A stretch of DNA of 64,000 nt, from the NCBI RefSeq assembly GCF_018588585.1, contig NZ_JAEUFG010000014.1, positions 1 to 64,000 on the forward strand, read 5' to 3'. Shown here in pieces: positions 34,984 to 44,269 of the stretch. The stretch's first letter is position 1. Each line of letters opens with the position of its first letter. The position numbers and the translations under genes are program-made. The notes beneath the pieces are model-generated. The model saw only the letters and a program-made list of their open reading frames with translations, ran no database searches and was not told where the DNA came from. The DNA is from Bacillus sp. SM2101 (GTDB lineage: Bacteria; Bacillota; Bacilli; Bacillales; SM2101).

Positions 34984-35936
34984 AATAATGCCTCCTTTCT
35001 TCAATTATAATGCTGTTTTTATACTTTATTAGTTGAAATATTGGATATTTTATGAATATTACTTAGTCATTTAGAGGTGAATTAATGTTATATGCTCACG
35101 AAAGTTATTTAGCTGAAGTTAAGCAACTAGAGAAGATACAAAGTTGATATGTAAAAACGTACAACACAGAGTTAATTATTATTAAAATGAAGGATTAAGT
35201 GGACTTATGGAAAGACGAGGGAGAAAAAAGATTAGTAAAGCCACTTAGTTTATTAATCTTTAAGCATATACCAAGATTGAGACAATATGTAATGCTAAAA
35301 AGAGTTGTGATTGTTTTTATGGTAATCCAGTATTTGTTTAACCTCAAGATCTGTTAATACACTATCATGACGATCTTGACCGTGTATACTACTACTTTTG
35401 AAATGTTCATCTAATGGTGTTGCTATATATTTACTATTATAGAGCCATTAAAAATATCCCTTTATAATGACATTTTTACGAGTAATTGTATTTGGTGTTT
35501 CCTTTACCTAAAGGACCGTTATTTAACCATTCTTGATATCCCTGAATATATGTCGGTATTAACGTTTTAAATATCGAGGCAAAATTTGTATCGATTTATA
35601 ATTCTAATTCACCTGAAAATACAAATAAAATACAAGCTCTTGATATTTGTTTCAATACATTGGAATGACATGTAGTCTTATGTGTTTATTTAGAGGATAA
35701 TCCAATATTTAGTAGAAAATATAATTTGAGGAGATTAAATTCTTAAAAAATACTTACAACTTACGTCTATAGCATCTGTTTGTTTTTAGGATGACATTTA
35801 AAGCTAGTACAAGTTTAGTGATCAATCTGATAACTGTTGGTCAATGAATGAACATAGTAAATAAGTAAGAGCAGGGTATTAAATTTTCAATAGGAGAGGG
35901 AATGGTTTCAAGATAGTTACAAATGACTATTTTACT
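34984..35936. other. Long gap with decayed coding pieces on both strands
   Basis: At 35084-35146 (+) MLYAHESYLAEVKQLEKIQS ends at a stop, with DLWKDEGEKRLVKPLSLL further on. At about 35330-35610 (minus) pieces read FKTLIPTYIQGYQEWLNNGP LGKGNTKYNY and ATPLDEHFKSSSIHGQDRHD, then TDLEVKQILDY. These come from at least two lost genes of unknown family; none is intact. Confidence 0.4.
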
Positions 35937-35984
35937 ATGAAGTATGTTTTTTATCAAAATTCAGAATATTTCAGGAGGGGTATT

Positions 35985-36533
35985 GTGGGAAAAAATAAAG
36001 ATGAGATTTCGAAGTACCCTACACAAAGAACTGGTGGAGTGTGGTTAATCTACGTCGGCATCATAATTATTTTTTCAGCTCTTGTTGGGGGAGATTTATT
36101 AATACAACCTTTCATTTTAGGATTAGGTTACTTAGTTGGCTTTATAGCTATTCTTGGTTTACCATTTGTTAATAGAAAATTGGCATATGGTGAAAATACA
36201 AAGTTTCAGAATAAGATGGATAATTTATTCACTCTGTTAAATGTACTATTGTGTACAGCCTGTGGGTTTATCATCGGCTTCGATAATTTAAGGTTGTTTT
36301 GGTTAAGTATATTTATTGCAGTAGGCATTCACTTTTTCGGTTTGTACTTCTCTCAAGGTAAAATGATGATTCTTCTAGGTAGCTTCACAATTTTAAACGG
36401 AATTCTAGGTTTATTAATTATAGATGTGCCATTTCTCGTATTTGCCATTATTGATGGACTTTTAAAATTTATTATTGGTGTGAAACTAATAAATATGAGG
36501 CCTGTTAGCACTGAAGTTCCTCTGGGACACTAG
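35985..36533 (+). CDS. Multi-spanning membrane protein, DUF6609-like
   Basis: The 182-residue protein has about six hydrophobic segments after a short cytosolic start VGKNKDEISKYPTQRTGGVW, for example YVGIIIIFSALVGGDLLIQP and LGYLVGFIAILGLPFVNRKL. The layout resembles the Firmicutes DUF6609 family, from memory. GTG 35985 follows AGGAGGGG; the longer frame from 35937 runs through this site and is not used. The function is unknown. Confidence 0.6.
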   Translation: MGKNKDEISKYPTQRTGGVWLIYVGIIIIFSALVGGDLLIQPFILGLGYLVGFIAILGLPFVNRKLAYGENTKFQNKMDNLFTLLNVLLCTACGFIIGFDNLRLFWLSIFIAVGIHFFGLYFSQGKMMILLGSFTILNGILGLLIIDVPFLVFAIIDGLLKFIIGVKLINMRPVSTEVPLGH

Positions 36534-36632
36534 AAGGTTCAAGACTGGTTTTTAGAAAGTAACAAATTAATTAGGTTGATCTATAGAAATTTGTAGCGTT
36601 CAGCAAACATTTTTTATGATGAAGAAACCGAG

Positions 36633-37214
36633 GTGGAGATTATCTCTATTCATGATCTAAAAGTAAAGATTAATTTAGTAACTAATACTTTATATTTTGA
36701 TGAGAGCCAATTTTTACGAGAGAAAACTTCTTCTCCTATTAAGGTTAGAGAAGTGATTAATGAAATAGAAGATGCCGTACAAGATCCAAAAATTAGCGTT
36801 GAAGATAAATATTATCTGAACGGAGTAATGGGAAACTTTCTGAGGATTTACGGAGAACCAAAGAGAGCCATGCCTTATTTAAATTGGTGTTTAGAATTTG
36901 CATCCAAAGAGCAGAATTTATCTAAAGAAATAGTTGCTCTTATACGAATTGGGGAAGCATTAAAATACAATAATCAGCATAAACAAGCTTTGGAAATGTT
37001 TGATACAGCACTGTACAAATGTAAAGGTGCTGAAAAGGACTTCTACATCGACTTTGCATTACAACATAAAGGAAAATGTTATTTAGAGTTAAACCTTCTA
37101 AATGAGGCAGAAGATTGTTTTATAAAAGCATTAGAAATAAGGAAATACAAAGGAAACAAATCACTAATCGAATCTACAGAACTTGCTATTCAATTGGTTA
37201 GTAAAATTAATTAA
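36633..37214 (+). CDS. TPR-containing protein
   Basis: The 193-residue soluble protein has helical TPR-like repeats: YYLNGVMGNFLRIYGEPKRA, VALIRIGEALKYNNQHKQAL and HKGKCYLELNLLNEAEDCFI. TPRs mediate protein-protein contacts. No enzymatic domain is attached. GTG 36633 is the first usable start but its ribosome site is weak; the frame is open slightly upstream. It lies 100 bases after the membrane protein and may be cotranscribed. Confidence 0.65.
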   Translation: MEIISIHDLKVKINLVTNTLYFDESQFLREKTSSPIKVREVINEIEDAVQDPKISVEDKYYLNGVMGNFLRIYGEPKRAMPYLNWCLEFASKEQNLSKEIVALIRIGEALKYNNQHKQALEMFDTALYKCKGAEKDFYIDFALQHKGKCYLELNLLNEAEDCFIKALEIRKYKGNKSLIESTELAIQLVSKIN

Positions 37215-37675
37215 AGTTTTATTCCATAAAATATCAATTGGATTAAAAGTAGACATCTTGTGAAGAAAAGTTGGTGTAGTATCATCAAGCTGGGGAAGAA
37301 TACCATACAGAGATCATGGTCCTAGCTAATCAAAGTTATTCTGTTTTTAATAGGTGTGCCATATAGAATGGAGCGATGTTTTAGTTTAATCGTTTTAGAA
37401 GGAGAACTTGAAGAGAACGATGATATAGAGGGGTTTAGAGGAAAAAAGAATCAAAAATTTTAGAAAAAGTTTCATATTATTTCAAGGATATAAATTTAAA
37501 AGTTTTTTAGTCTAATCTGATATGTTTCTCTGCTAGTGGGAGTGTTCCGTACGCAAGTTCACAATGAGGCTGTGAGCTCTAGCGTTTTTTTTGTTTGGGA
37601 CATTTGTCTAAAAAGATTGTTCTATAAAGGCCCACAAACCAGACAAAAAAATCGAGGACATTTTCCAAATGCTCC
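37215..37675. other. Intergenic, no supportable gene
   Basis: The pieces around 37260-37440 contain many stops. GTGAGCTCTAGCG with TTTTTTTT at 37571-37591 is T-rich but has no clear stem. Confidence 0.3.
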
Positions 37676-37719
37676 TCAAAAACCTCAGTCGATAGTGTTT
37701 TATTAACAACTGAGGTTTG
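37676..37719 (-). terminator. Intrinsic terminator of Cys-rich gene
   Basis: On the minus strand AACCTCAGTT and GACTGAGGTT pair around an A/T-rich loop and TTTTG follows. Confidence 0.65.
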
Positions 37720-37764
37720 ATTAAAAAGCACATTTTCAATTCCAGGTGAATTAATGTTGAAAAA

Positions 37765-38379
37765 TCATTCTCCAGGGGAGCAACCCGTAAAATCTACAAC
37801 TAAATCAACTTTCAATATAACAATTTGTCGTCCACATGGATCAGTTGTAAGATCAATACTTGGGATAAATCCTGTGATATCAAAACAATCACGACAAGGT
37901 GGTTTTTGACCACATGTAAAATCAATGATTTGGTCAACACATGTTGTAGTATCACAACAAATTGTACATGGTGTATTTGAAATATTAAGTGTGATACCCT
38001 TTTTGGGTTTTAATTCACCAAAGTTTGCATGCATTCTTGCACAGCCAACTAGACGAACTGCTTCTATGTCAATAGGACATTCTAACGTACCATTGCACGG
38101 GTTGTTTACTACCCCTGTTGATTGGAATGTTTCTAAACAACAATCCAAATCACTAAAGTCGAAAGAGATACACAGTTGATCTATTGTTGGTAGAAGGAAT
38201 CCATCTGGGACTACACTCGTACAACAAAATGAAATTACATTATTACATTCATCTTGTTGTTCAACAACCATGGGATTTATAGCTTCTCCATTCTTATCGA
38301 TAGCAAATGAAAACTTTTGATCCTCTTTTGGTAAGTCTTGTTCATTAAAATTCGTAAGATTAATATTATTACTTTCCAT
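37765..38379 (-). CDS. Cys-rich protein, probable exosporium or coat
   Basis: The 204-residue protein has about 20 cysteines, many paired (FCCTS, DLDCCLETF, CTICCDTTTC, CGQKPPCRDC), and an acidic N-terminus. It lacks a signal peptide, which is usual for Bacillus spore-surface proteins assembled from the mother cell. The first half has LCISFDFSDLDCC and VRLVGCARMH. ATG 38379 follows AAAAAGGAGTGG. A CATATGTTA element on the minus strand about 35 bases upstream fits a sigma-K -10. No named family is certain. Confidence 0.6.
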   Translation of the reverse strand: MESNNINLTNFNEQDLPKEDQKFSFAIDKNGEAINPMVVEQQDECNNVISFCCTSVVPDGFLLPTIDQLCISFDFSDLDCCLETFQSTGVVNNPCNGTLECPIDIEAVRLVGCARMHANFGELKPKKGITLNISNTPCTICCDTTTCVDQIIDFTCGQKPPCRDCFDITGFIPSIDLTTDPCGRQIVILKVDLVVDFTGCSPGE

Positions 38380-38411
38380 CAATAACCACTCCTTTTTTAT
38401 TAATCATTCAA

Positions 38412-38420
38412 TAACATATG
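38412..38420 (-). promoter_or_regulatory. Putative sigma-K -10 element
   Basis: CATATGTTA on the minus strand matches CATANNNTA and lies upstream of the Cys-rich gene at 37765-38379. Confidence 0.35.
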
Positions 38421-38686
38421 TACATTTATGTGTAATGCTTGGACGATTATCATTAGGTGTGTAACCATATTAAAAAGGAGTTAGGGTATGAGTCGATAAA
38501 ACTACCATTTTTATTTTGTTAAATTAATAAATACGAAAAGTTTTTTGTCTATTAGAAGGAGGAAAGTAGAAAAAAGGGAGATCCTGCAACTGATTTGTAG
38601 ACATAAACAAAAAGGTTGGTACGTTGAGAATTGACAATTCTTTACGGACATTATGGCTGCAGACTTTAGGTAGAATGATTGTCCAC

Positions 38687-38714
38687 ACCTTTCAACCTCT
38701 ATATTCATATGATG
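38687..38714 (+). promoter_or_regulatory. Putative sigma-K-type promoter
   Basis: AC at 38687 and CATATGATG at 38706 are 17 bases apart, the usual sigma-K spacing. The -10 matches except for the last base. Confidence 0.35.
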
Positions 38715-38740
38715 ATTATAAAAGGAGGAGGTGAGATTCA

Positions 38741-39259
38741 ATAGGAACTTTAGTTTGCAGAAAAACAAATGAGAATTTTTGTGATTGTTGTGCCACTCCA
38801 ATGAAGAGAGTGCTAGAGCAACTTGAGGGGAATTTTGCAGTACTAGCAACACAAAATGAAGTGTTTAATTTTGATCCCATTTCAGGTTTCCAACCAATTC
38901 TGATAGAAAAGGTTAATAAATTTGGAGTAGATACCTCGGAAGGTTTCTTTCCGATCAGTCAGGTAAAAGCTGTTACTGTAAATGCCATTTATCCTGACAT
39001 AGAATTAATTCCATCAGAAAGGAGTGGTGGTGTTTGTAAATGTATTGAAGATCCAGCGACAGATCGTTTAAAATGCTTAATAGATAAGAAAGTAATTATT
39101 AGTGCGCTAGTACCAACGTTCTTATTCGAAAATGCGCCAGTAACTGTTAAAGAAGTAGGTGAAGGAATTGTAATAGTAGAAGATGTCAGAGATGGTATAA
39201 CACTTTTCGTTGCTATTTCAACGTGCTGCGTTACTCGCATAAAAGAAGTAGAAATGTAA
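38741..39259 (+). CDS. Cys-rich spore-surface-type protein with a probable ATA start
   Basis: The first ATG in frame is at 38801, but the frame is open from a TGA at 38732 and encodes GTLVCRKTNENFCDCCATP before it, a Cys-rich N-terminus like other spore-surface proteins here. A perfect GAGGAGGTGA site ends nine bases before an in-frame ATA at 38741, whereas nothing suitable precedes the ATG at 38801. The protein (172 residues) then has SGFQPILIEKVNKFGVDTSE and ends FVAISTCCVTRIKEVEM. The shorter 152-residue form is the conservative alternative. The function is unknown. Confidence 0.55.
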   Translation: MGTLVCRKTNENFCDCCATPMKRVLEQLEGNFAVLATQNEVFNFDPISGFQPILIEKVNKFGVDTSEGFFPISQVKAVTVNAIYPDIELIPSERSGGVCKCIEDPATDRLKCLIDKKVIISALVPTFLFENAPVTVKEVGEGIVIVEDVRDGITLFVAISTCCVTRIKEVEM

Positions 39260-39799
39260 AGGAAAACCTAGACAAATTAGAGTATGTCTAGGTTACATAA
39301 GGAAGCATAAGATAAAAGTGTATAATTTTTATTCATAACTAAATATTAACAAATAATTAAATACTTACAAATTAAAATTGGGGTTGGGAGTCCATATCTT
39401 AAAATTGTTGTAAATATGAATGAGCGATAATTTCGGCAACTATTCGTATGCATGTCCCCATTGATTTATGTAGTATATATAACAAAATTGAAAAAAAGTC
39501 CGAAGTAATACATAATAATTTCGAGTATCAAAGCACCTATTAAATATACAATTATATGGAATGAAATTACCTCTTCCCTTTTGTAAAATCCGATGTTCTA
39601 ATATGGAAAAGGAGCAATAACCAATTTCCGTAAACGATTCTAGTTAATGGGTAAATATATTGGAAGGTTTATAGAACGTCAAGTTCATTAACTAGATGAG
39701 ACAAACCGGAATATTAATCGTTCTCACAATGTGCAAGTCTGTCCAGTGCAAGGCAGTAGCTTCATCGATCCCCATGGCTGAGTTATACTTGAGCAAAAC
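39260..39799. other. Gap with a hairpin after the Cys-rich gene
   Basis: AACCTAGAC and GTCTAGGTT at 39264-39295 form a stem without a T-tract. Pieces at 39655-39780 (QVCPVQGSSFIDPHG) look like a lost reading frame. Nothing is intact. Confidence 0.4.
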
Positions 39800-39987
39800 T
39801 AAAAAAAGCCAAACGATTTAATCTAATCAAGGATCTCCAAAACCAAATCAGTCCTTTTATTGAAATTGTTATTAATAATAAATGCGAAATTGTTTCAATG
39901 ATGCAACTGATAAATGTTCAAGTACAAAACGTAAAATTTAAGGAAACTCCAGAATTAATTCTTTCAACTAATGATATTGATGATTAA
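39800..39987 (+). pseudogene. Coding remnant
   Basis: A single frame reads FNLIKDLQNQISPFIEIVIN, then NKCEIVSMMQLINVQVQNVK and ELILSTNDIDD before a TAA. It has no start codon or site. It has protein-like composition and is likely the C-terminal half of a lost gene whose earlier pieces may lie at 39655-39780. Confidence 0.4.
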
Positions 39988-39999
39988 CTTCAGCATCAA

Positions 40000-40467
40000 T
40001 CAAAAATCTCCATTCAGATGAGACTTTAAATAGGAATTTAAATCAGGAAGTCCTTTAGGGTTATTTAATACCGAATCCAACCAAGCTTGTCTCTCAAATC
40101 CAATTATCTTTAAATCCCAAACGCATGCTGAAATTCCTGTATGAGTCATTTCAACCAACGCAGAAGGATTGTCTTTAGGGGATATGAAAACATGGTGATG
40201 AAGCTCATTTTCATCTTGCCACCAATCTAAAAATACGAAATTCGAATCACGTCCATCATGGATTCCAATATACCCTACCCCATAAACAATATCAGAAATT
40301 GCAGGTAGTTTTGAGAGAGTGACTGATTTAGCATGGTTAATTAAATCAGGATTAGGCAATTCGTTTTCATAAGAAATACCATAAACTTTTAATTTCCAAT
40401 CATGGTGGTTGAGTATTTCCATAAAACGAATAGGTCTTTGTTTATAAGGCTGTTTTAATTTATTCAA
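40000..40467 (-). CDS. Hypothetical soluble protein
   Basis: The 155-residue protein reads PIRFMEILNHHDWKLKVYGI, then VGYIGIHDGRDSNFVFLDWW, NELHHHVFISPKDNP and IIGFERQAWLDSVLNNP. It matches the character of a conserved Bacillus/cyanobacterial hypothetical family, but no name is certain. The start is ambiguous: TTG 40467 has AAAGG at good spacing, while ATGs at 40476 and 40497 are alternatives. It has no signal or membrane segment. Confidence 0.6.
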   Translation of the reverse strand: MNKLKQPYKQRPIRFMEILNHHDWKLKVYGISYENELPNPDLINHAKSVTLSKLPAISDIVYGVGYIGIHDGRDSNFVFLDWWQDENELHHHVFISPKDNPSALVEMTHTGISACVWDLKIIGFERQAWLDSVLNNPKGLPDLNSYLKSHLNGDF

Positions 40468-40569
40468 TATTTTCATCCTTTCTATGTATTCCATCAATTA
40501 TAGATACTTAATTTAAAATTCAGCAATTTATGTTAACACTTTTGAAATATGAATTATGGATACTCATTT

Positions 40570-40962
40570 TTATGTTGAAGAGATTGCAACAAATACTGGA
40601 TTATTACCAACTGTTATAGTAGCAATTACAGCTTGTGTTTTTGTATCAATAACTGAAACCTTATCTTCTCCTAGATTTGTAATATAGACAGACTTTCCGT
40701 CAGGTGATATTGCTAATGAGTTGGGGGCAAAGCCAACTTGTAGTGTGGAGATAGTAGCATGAGTTTTCACATCAATAACGGAAACAGTTTTATTAGTAAA
40801 TGAAATTGGTGTACTTAAGACATATGCTAGCTGACTGTCTGGTGAAAAGCTTATGAAAGCTGGAGAACTATTAAGTATTACTGTAGCAATTACGGAATGA
40901 ACGTTAGTATCTATGACAGAGATTGTGGAAGATGCAAAATTAGCTACATATGCAAATGCCAT
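40570..40962 (-). CDS. Short YVTN-type beta-propeller protein
   Basis: The 130-residue protein begins MAFAYVANFASSTISVIDTN and has three units with SVIDVKTHATISTLQVG and ISPDGKSVYITN. Three blades cannot close a propeller alone, so it may oligomerise or be a truncated relative of the full genes at 439, 28352 and 30724. AAGGGAGTAAAAT precedes ATG 40962. There is no signal peptide. Confidence 0.7.
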   Translation of the reverse strand: MAFAYVANFASSTISVIDTNVHSVIATVILNSSPAFISFSPDSQLAYVLSTPISFTNKTVSVIDVKTHATISTLQVGFAPNSLAISPDGKSVYITNLGEDKVSVIDTKTQAVIATITVGNNPVFVAISST

Positions 40963-41431
40963 AATTATTTTACTCCCTTCAAATCTAAAGTCAGATATAT
41001 ATTTATGTAGCTTTACGGTTTTTAGAATTGGAAGTTGTCAAAAGTTATTAGACAAAAGAAACATAGTGGTTATTAAATCTACCTATCTAAAAAAACACCT
41101 CCATTTTCATGGAAGGTGATAAGATTAGTTAATACTTTTCACTTATTTTATCTAAGTTTCTTTGGACCATTTTATAAGTATTAGATTCATCTTTACTTTT
41201 TTAACAGCTTTTTTTACAACTAAATAAATTACGGAAAGGGGAAGAGTCAAAAAATAAATGGAAGAATCAAATGTTTTACGTCCAAACCTATTGTAATCAC
41301 TACTATATAAAACTCTTTATAAAAGAAGAAAACTTCATAAAATTGCAAGTGGTGAAGTAAACGAAATAACAAAAATGTTTGATGAAAAACACCTCCAAAA
41401 AATTTGAAGGTGAAAAATTTAATCATGTTTG
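40963..41431. other. Gap with decayed small-gene debris
   Basis: A hairpin CACCTCCATTTTCATGGAAGGTG lies at 41097-41119. On the minus strand at 41170-41225 KAVKKVKMN-like debris resembles the end of the small membrane gene at 41432. No intact gene is present. Confidence 0.3.
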
Positions 41432-41560
41432 CTAGTTATTCATTTTTGATTCATTGATGGCGTTATTAACAGCTAGTTTAATCACCCAATATAAAATAGT
41501 TATGCCGATTATGAGAAAAAACAAGTAAAAAATAATCCTAAATGGTGTAAATGCATCCAT
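41432..41560 (-). CDS. 42-residue membrane protein
   Basis: ATG 41560 follows AACAGGAGCAGG. The product MDAFTPFRIIFYLFFLIIGI then TILYWVIKLAVNNAINESK has one long membrane helix and an amphipathic tail. The family is not recognised. A similar C-terminal debris lies downstream at about 41170-41225. Confidence 0.5.
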   Translation of the reverse strand: MDAFTPFRIIFYLFFLIIGITILYWVIKLAVNNAINESKMNN

Positions 41561-41724
41561 TATAAAGCCTGCTCCTGTTATGACATATATGTAATAGAGA
41601 AAATAATATTGTCAATTATAAAAAAGGACACCTGGAAATTTTAATGAAACACAATAATAGTTGGGTAACAAGATACTAAATTTAATTACTCTAAACATTA
41701 AATGGAGGAGAAATGTGGTTATAG

Positions 41725-41892
41725 ATGAAAAATTATAAGCATTTTTTTCATTTAATTCCACCTATTCTATTTTTTATTGTTTGTGTTGATTTAGTAAAAG
41801 CGATAAAAAATGATAGAGAAACATTCCGTCATACAATAATAGGATCAATTTAAGTAGGGTTAATTGTTTTATCGATATTGCAATTACATTAG
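41725..41892 (+). pseudogene. Small membrane protein with an in-frame stop
   Basis: ATG 41725 begins MKNYKHFFHLIPPILFFIVC VDLVKAIKNDRETFRHTIIG SI. A TAA at 41851 stops it, but the same frame continues VGLIVLSILQLH to a TAG at 41890, which would complete a second membrane helix. GGAGGAG precedes the start at a long distance. Confidence 0.5.
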
Positions 41893-41928
41893 GTGTGTTT
41901 ATTAAACAATAGGTTAGGAGAGTTTCTT

Positions 41929-42165
41929 TTGAAGTATATAGAATTCGGAATAGGAAACAAGTGGCTTATTAGGACAGAAACTGAATTAAGTGATGGTACT
42001 GAGTATGAGGAGAAAGGCATAGTAGGACCTATACAATTCAACTCTGTATATATACGGATCTGGATAATGAAGACAGTTTATATTATTGATACAAAACAAG
42101 GTTTTCAAAAGACGAAAAAGAATCGAAATGAGTTAAAAATTATCTTTGGAATCGTTAGCCTTTAA
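41929..42165 (+). CDS. DUF3977-like protein
   Basis: The 78-residue protein reads LKYIEFGIGNKWLIRTETEL SDGTEYEEKGIVGP and later YIRIWIMKTVYIIDTKQGF with a basic end. This is the usual sequence of the Bacillus DUF3977 family, whose role is unknown. TTG 41929 follows TTAGGAGAG at eight bases and matches the family start KYIEFGIGN; the longer frame from 41893 is not used. Confidence 0.75.
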   Translation: MKYIEFGIGNKWLIRTETELSDGTEYEEKGIVGPIQFNSVYIRIWIMKTVYIIDTKQGFQKTKKNRNELKIIFGIVSL

Positions 42166-42510
42166 ATCATATGTTAGTAAAACCAAGATAAGTCTTGATT
42201 ATATGTAAAATTTACCACCGAGGGCTATAGCTAAACTACTTGTTCCTTCAAATCAAGTTTTCAATTAGAAAATAAAGCTATGAGTTCTGACCTCAATCAA
42301 AGTAGTTGACAAAATAAATAACATCCTAAATTTAATGGGTACTGTATATATGATTGTGTTATTAAATTAATGTAATATTGATTTTGTTTAAACAATTTGT
42401 AAGTAGAATTTTAATAGAACATATGGTAAATTGTGCATGATTGGAAAATGTTTAAATAAAAAAAGAGTACAGGTTTATAGTAAACTCTATGGACAATGTG
42501 GTTAATATAG
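42166..42510. other. Intergenic, nothing recognised
   Basis: This AT-rich stretch lies between convergent genes. No coding or structured element is clear. Confidence 0.3.
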
Positions 42511-42545
42511 AAACACCGACTTCACTTTGGAAATCGGTGTTTTCA
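42511..42545 (-). terminator. Intrinsic terminator
   Basis: AAACACCGATTTC and TCGGTGTTTC form a stem on the minus strand, just after the secreted-protein gene. Confidence 0.75.
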
Positions 42546-42555
42546 GTCATGTTTT

Positions 42556-42987
42556 TTATTCAGAGCCTAAGTCAATCTCTTCAACTTCAACTGGTCCAGC
42601 ATTTTCCCGTTCCTCTAAAAACTTAGCTAGTTCTTCATCAGACAAACTAGAACCGATTACTTCACCAGTTTGTTCATCTATCTCAATAGTAAAGAATTCT
42701 TGAGAAAATTCGTCAACTGACAAGCTAGAACCTGTTTCTTCGTCGATAGTCTCAATCGAAATAAGTTCGTAATTACCACTTGAAAGGTTACTGTCATTTA
42801 ATTCATCAAGTATATCTTGGGGAATTTCTGATAGATCAAATCCAATTGTACCATTTTCAAATTCCGTCGCATATGGCTCTAGTCTTTCGTCTAAATCTTG
42901 TGTTGTCTGTGCACCAGTTGCTGAGACTCCAATTAATCCACTCACTAATACTCCACCTGCTAATGTTAAAGATAATAAGTTCTTCAT
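42556..42987 (-). CDS. Secreted acidic protein of unknown function
   Basis: The 143-residue protein has a signal peptide (MKNLLSLTLAGGVLVSGLIG, cleaved near ATGA-QTT). The very acidic mature part has two similar segments, ISIETIDEETGSSLSVDEF and FTIEIDEQTGEVIGSSLSDE, an internal duplication. ATG 42987 follows AAAGGAG. It is monocistronic with its own terminator. No anchor is seen, so it is probably released. Confidence 0.65.
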   Translation of the reverse strand: MKNLLSLTLAGGVLVSGLIGVSATGAQTTQDLDERLEPYATEFENGTIGFDLSEIPQDILDELNDSNLSSGNYELISIETIDEETGSSLSVDEFSQEFFTIEIDEQTGEVIGSSLSDEELAKFLEERENAGPVEVEEIDLGSE

Positions 42988-43552
42988 TTGAAACACTCCT
43001 TTAAAATAGTTTTTCTTACATAGTTATTTATACAACTTTAGCATGTAGTTCTCGTGTATTTTCTATGTGAAATTGTGTGAGGTCTATAGTCAACATTCTT
43101 TTTGCTTCTTTTTACTAGAAAACATATGTGATACTGAGGTGACAAGCTGGAATCTCAAAAGAAATGGGATAAGCTAACTAACCAGGAAAAGCGAGGATAT
43201 GTTAGAACCTGTAGATAGTGATACTTTATAGGGGTGCACCATTTCAGAAATGATAATGAAAAGTGTCTTTCATTATGTTTTGAACAATATTGTATAAAAC
43301 AAGAAATTATAGTAATCAAAATGGGTATTTAGTAGAAATTGAGGGGTTAAAACATAAGACCTTATGTTACATCTCCTTAAAATATGTAACCTCCCTGTGC
43401 CGATCAGTAAAGGAGGCATGCTTAGGGAGGTTTATATGAGTGTAGTTGGCCGTACATTATGCTATGCAAATTATCTCTGTATGTACTAGGTAATACATAC
43501 AAATCTAGATTTAAGAATTATGTACCCTCTCGAAGTTTTCGAGAGGTGCCTA
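42988..43552. other. Gap with two long hairpins
   Basis: AACCTCCCT and AGGGAGGTT face each other at 43389-43432. CCTCTCGAAGTTTTCGAGAGG lies at 43524-43546. At 43258-43302 GTGTCTTTCATTATGTTTTG is repeated near 44668-44688. No gene is recognised. Confidence 0.45.
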
Positions 43553-43625
43553 ATGGCAAGATATAAGGTATCAACTTATAGGAATAGAGTATGCAATATA
43601 ATTTTGATTTTTTGTATTGTTGACT
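43553..43625 (+). pseudogene. Duplicated 5' fragment of the Ena-like relic
   Basis: ATGGCAAGATATAAGGTATCAACT is nearly the same as the start of the gene at 43734 (ATGGCAAATTATAAGG). After about eight codons the frame becomes unrelated and ends, so only the gene head was duplicated. Confidence 0.5.
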
Positions 43626-43733
43626 AGAAAATGGAAAATGTGTGTAGACCTATTGGGATATATACGCATTACCCCATGCATCAAATTGCAGTGAAGCATA
43701 ACATGAAGTAATAATCATTATGGGGGTGATCTA

Positions 43734-44024
43734 ATGGCAAATTATAAGGTATCAACATCACCTTGTGGTTGTAAGTCTATAGTCAAAGAAGAAGTAAAGC
43801 AAATTACCACTTGTGATTGTTGTACTATCGGAGCAAATTCTAATTATACTCAATATCTAGGTCAAGAAGTTTGCGTAAGAGAAATTAGTGGGAGTATATA
43901 TGAATTTTAGGATGATTGGACGATTTCAAACTTTGTATTGCAAGGGACTGAGATAACTGTAAATGCTCCACTTTCCATCACACTGTGTAATATAGAAGCA
44001 ATCACTACAGGGTCATTGAAATAA
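43734..44024 (+). pseudogene. Ena-like Cys-rich protein with an in-frame stop
   Basis: ATG 43734 follows GGGGGTGAT. The frame begins MANYKVSTSPCGCKSIVKEE and has TTCDCC, parallel to the CCGST and CDC motifs of the genes at 6587 and 19796. A TAG at 43908 interrupts it; the same frame continues DDWTISNFVLQGTEITVNAP LSITLCNIEAITTGSLK to a TAA at 44022. With the stop repaired it would be a 96-residue member of the same family. A terminator follows. Confidence 0.6.
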
Positions 44025-44054
44025 ACAATATTGAAAACACTTAGTTTTACAGGA

Positions 44055-44093
44055 AATCACAACAGATATCATGTAGTATATCTGTTGTGGTGT
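44055..44093 (+). terminator. Intrinsic terminator
   Basis: CACAACAGATAT and ATATCTGTTGTG form a twelve-base perfect stem followed by GTGTT, after the Ena-like relic. Confidence 0.65.
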
Positions 44094-44269
44094 TAGGTGA
44101 AATACATTACGGAAATTGGAATTCTGTATCGAACTTCTCTGAAAAGTAAGTACTTGTTGTAATTTAACTGAAGGTTTTGAAGTTAGAAAATCAATTAAAG
44201 TATGACCAGTGTTTTGTAAATCCATTTTCGCATGTATGTAATGTACTTGAATTTTAATATTACAAATAT

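Noticed and set aside
44100-44225. Minus-strand frame starting MDLQNTGHTLIDFLTS
   Set aside because: It has protein-like composition but no ribosome site, and its end runs through the terminator of the Ena-like relic on the other strand.
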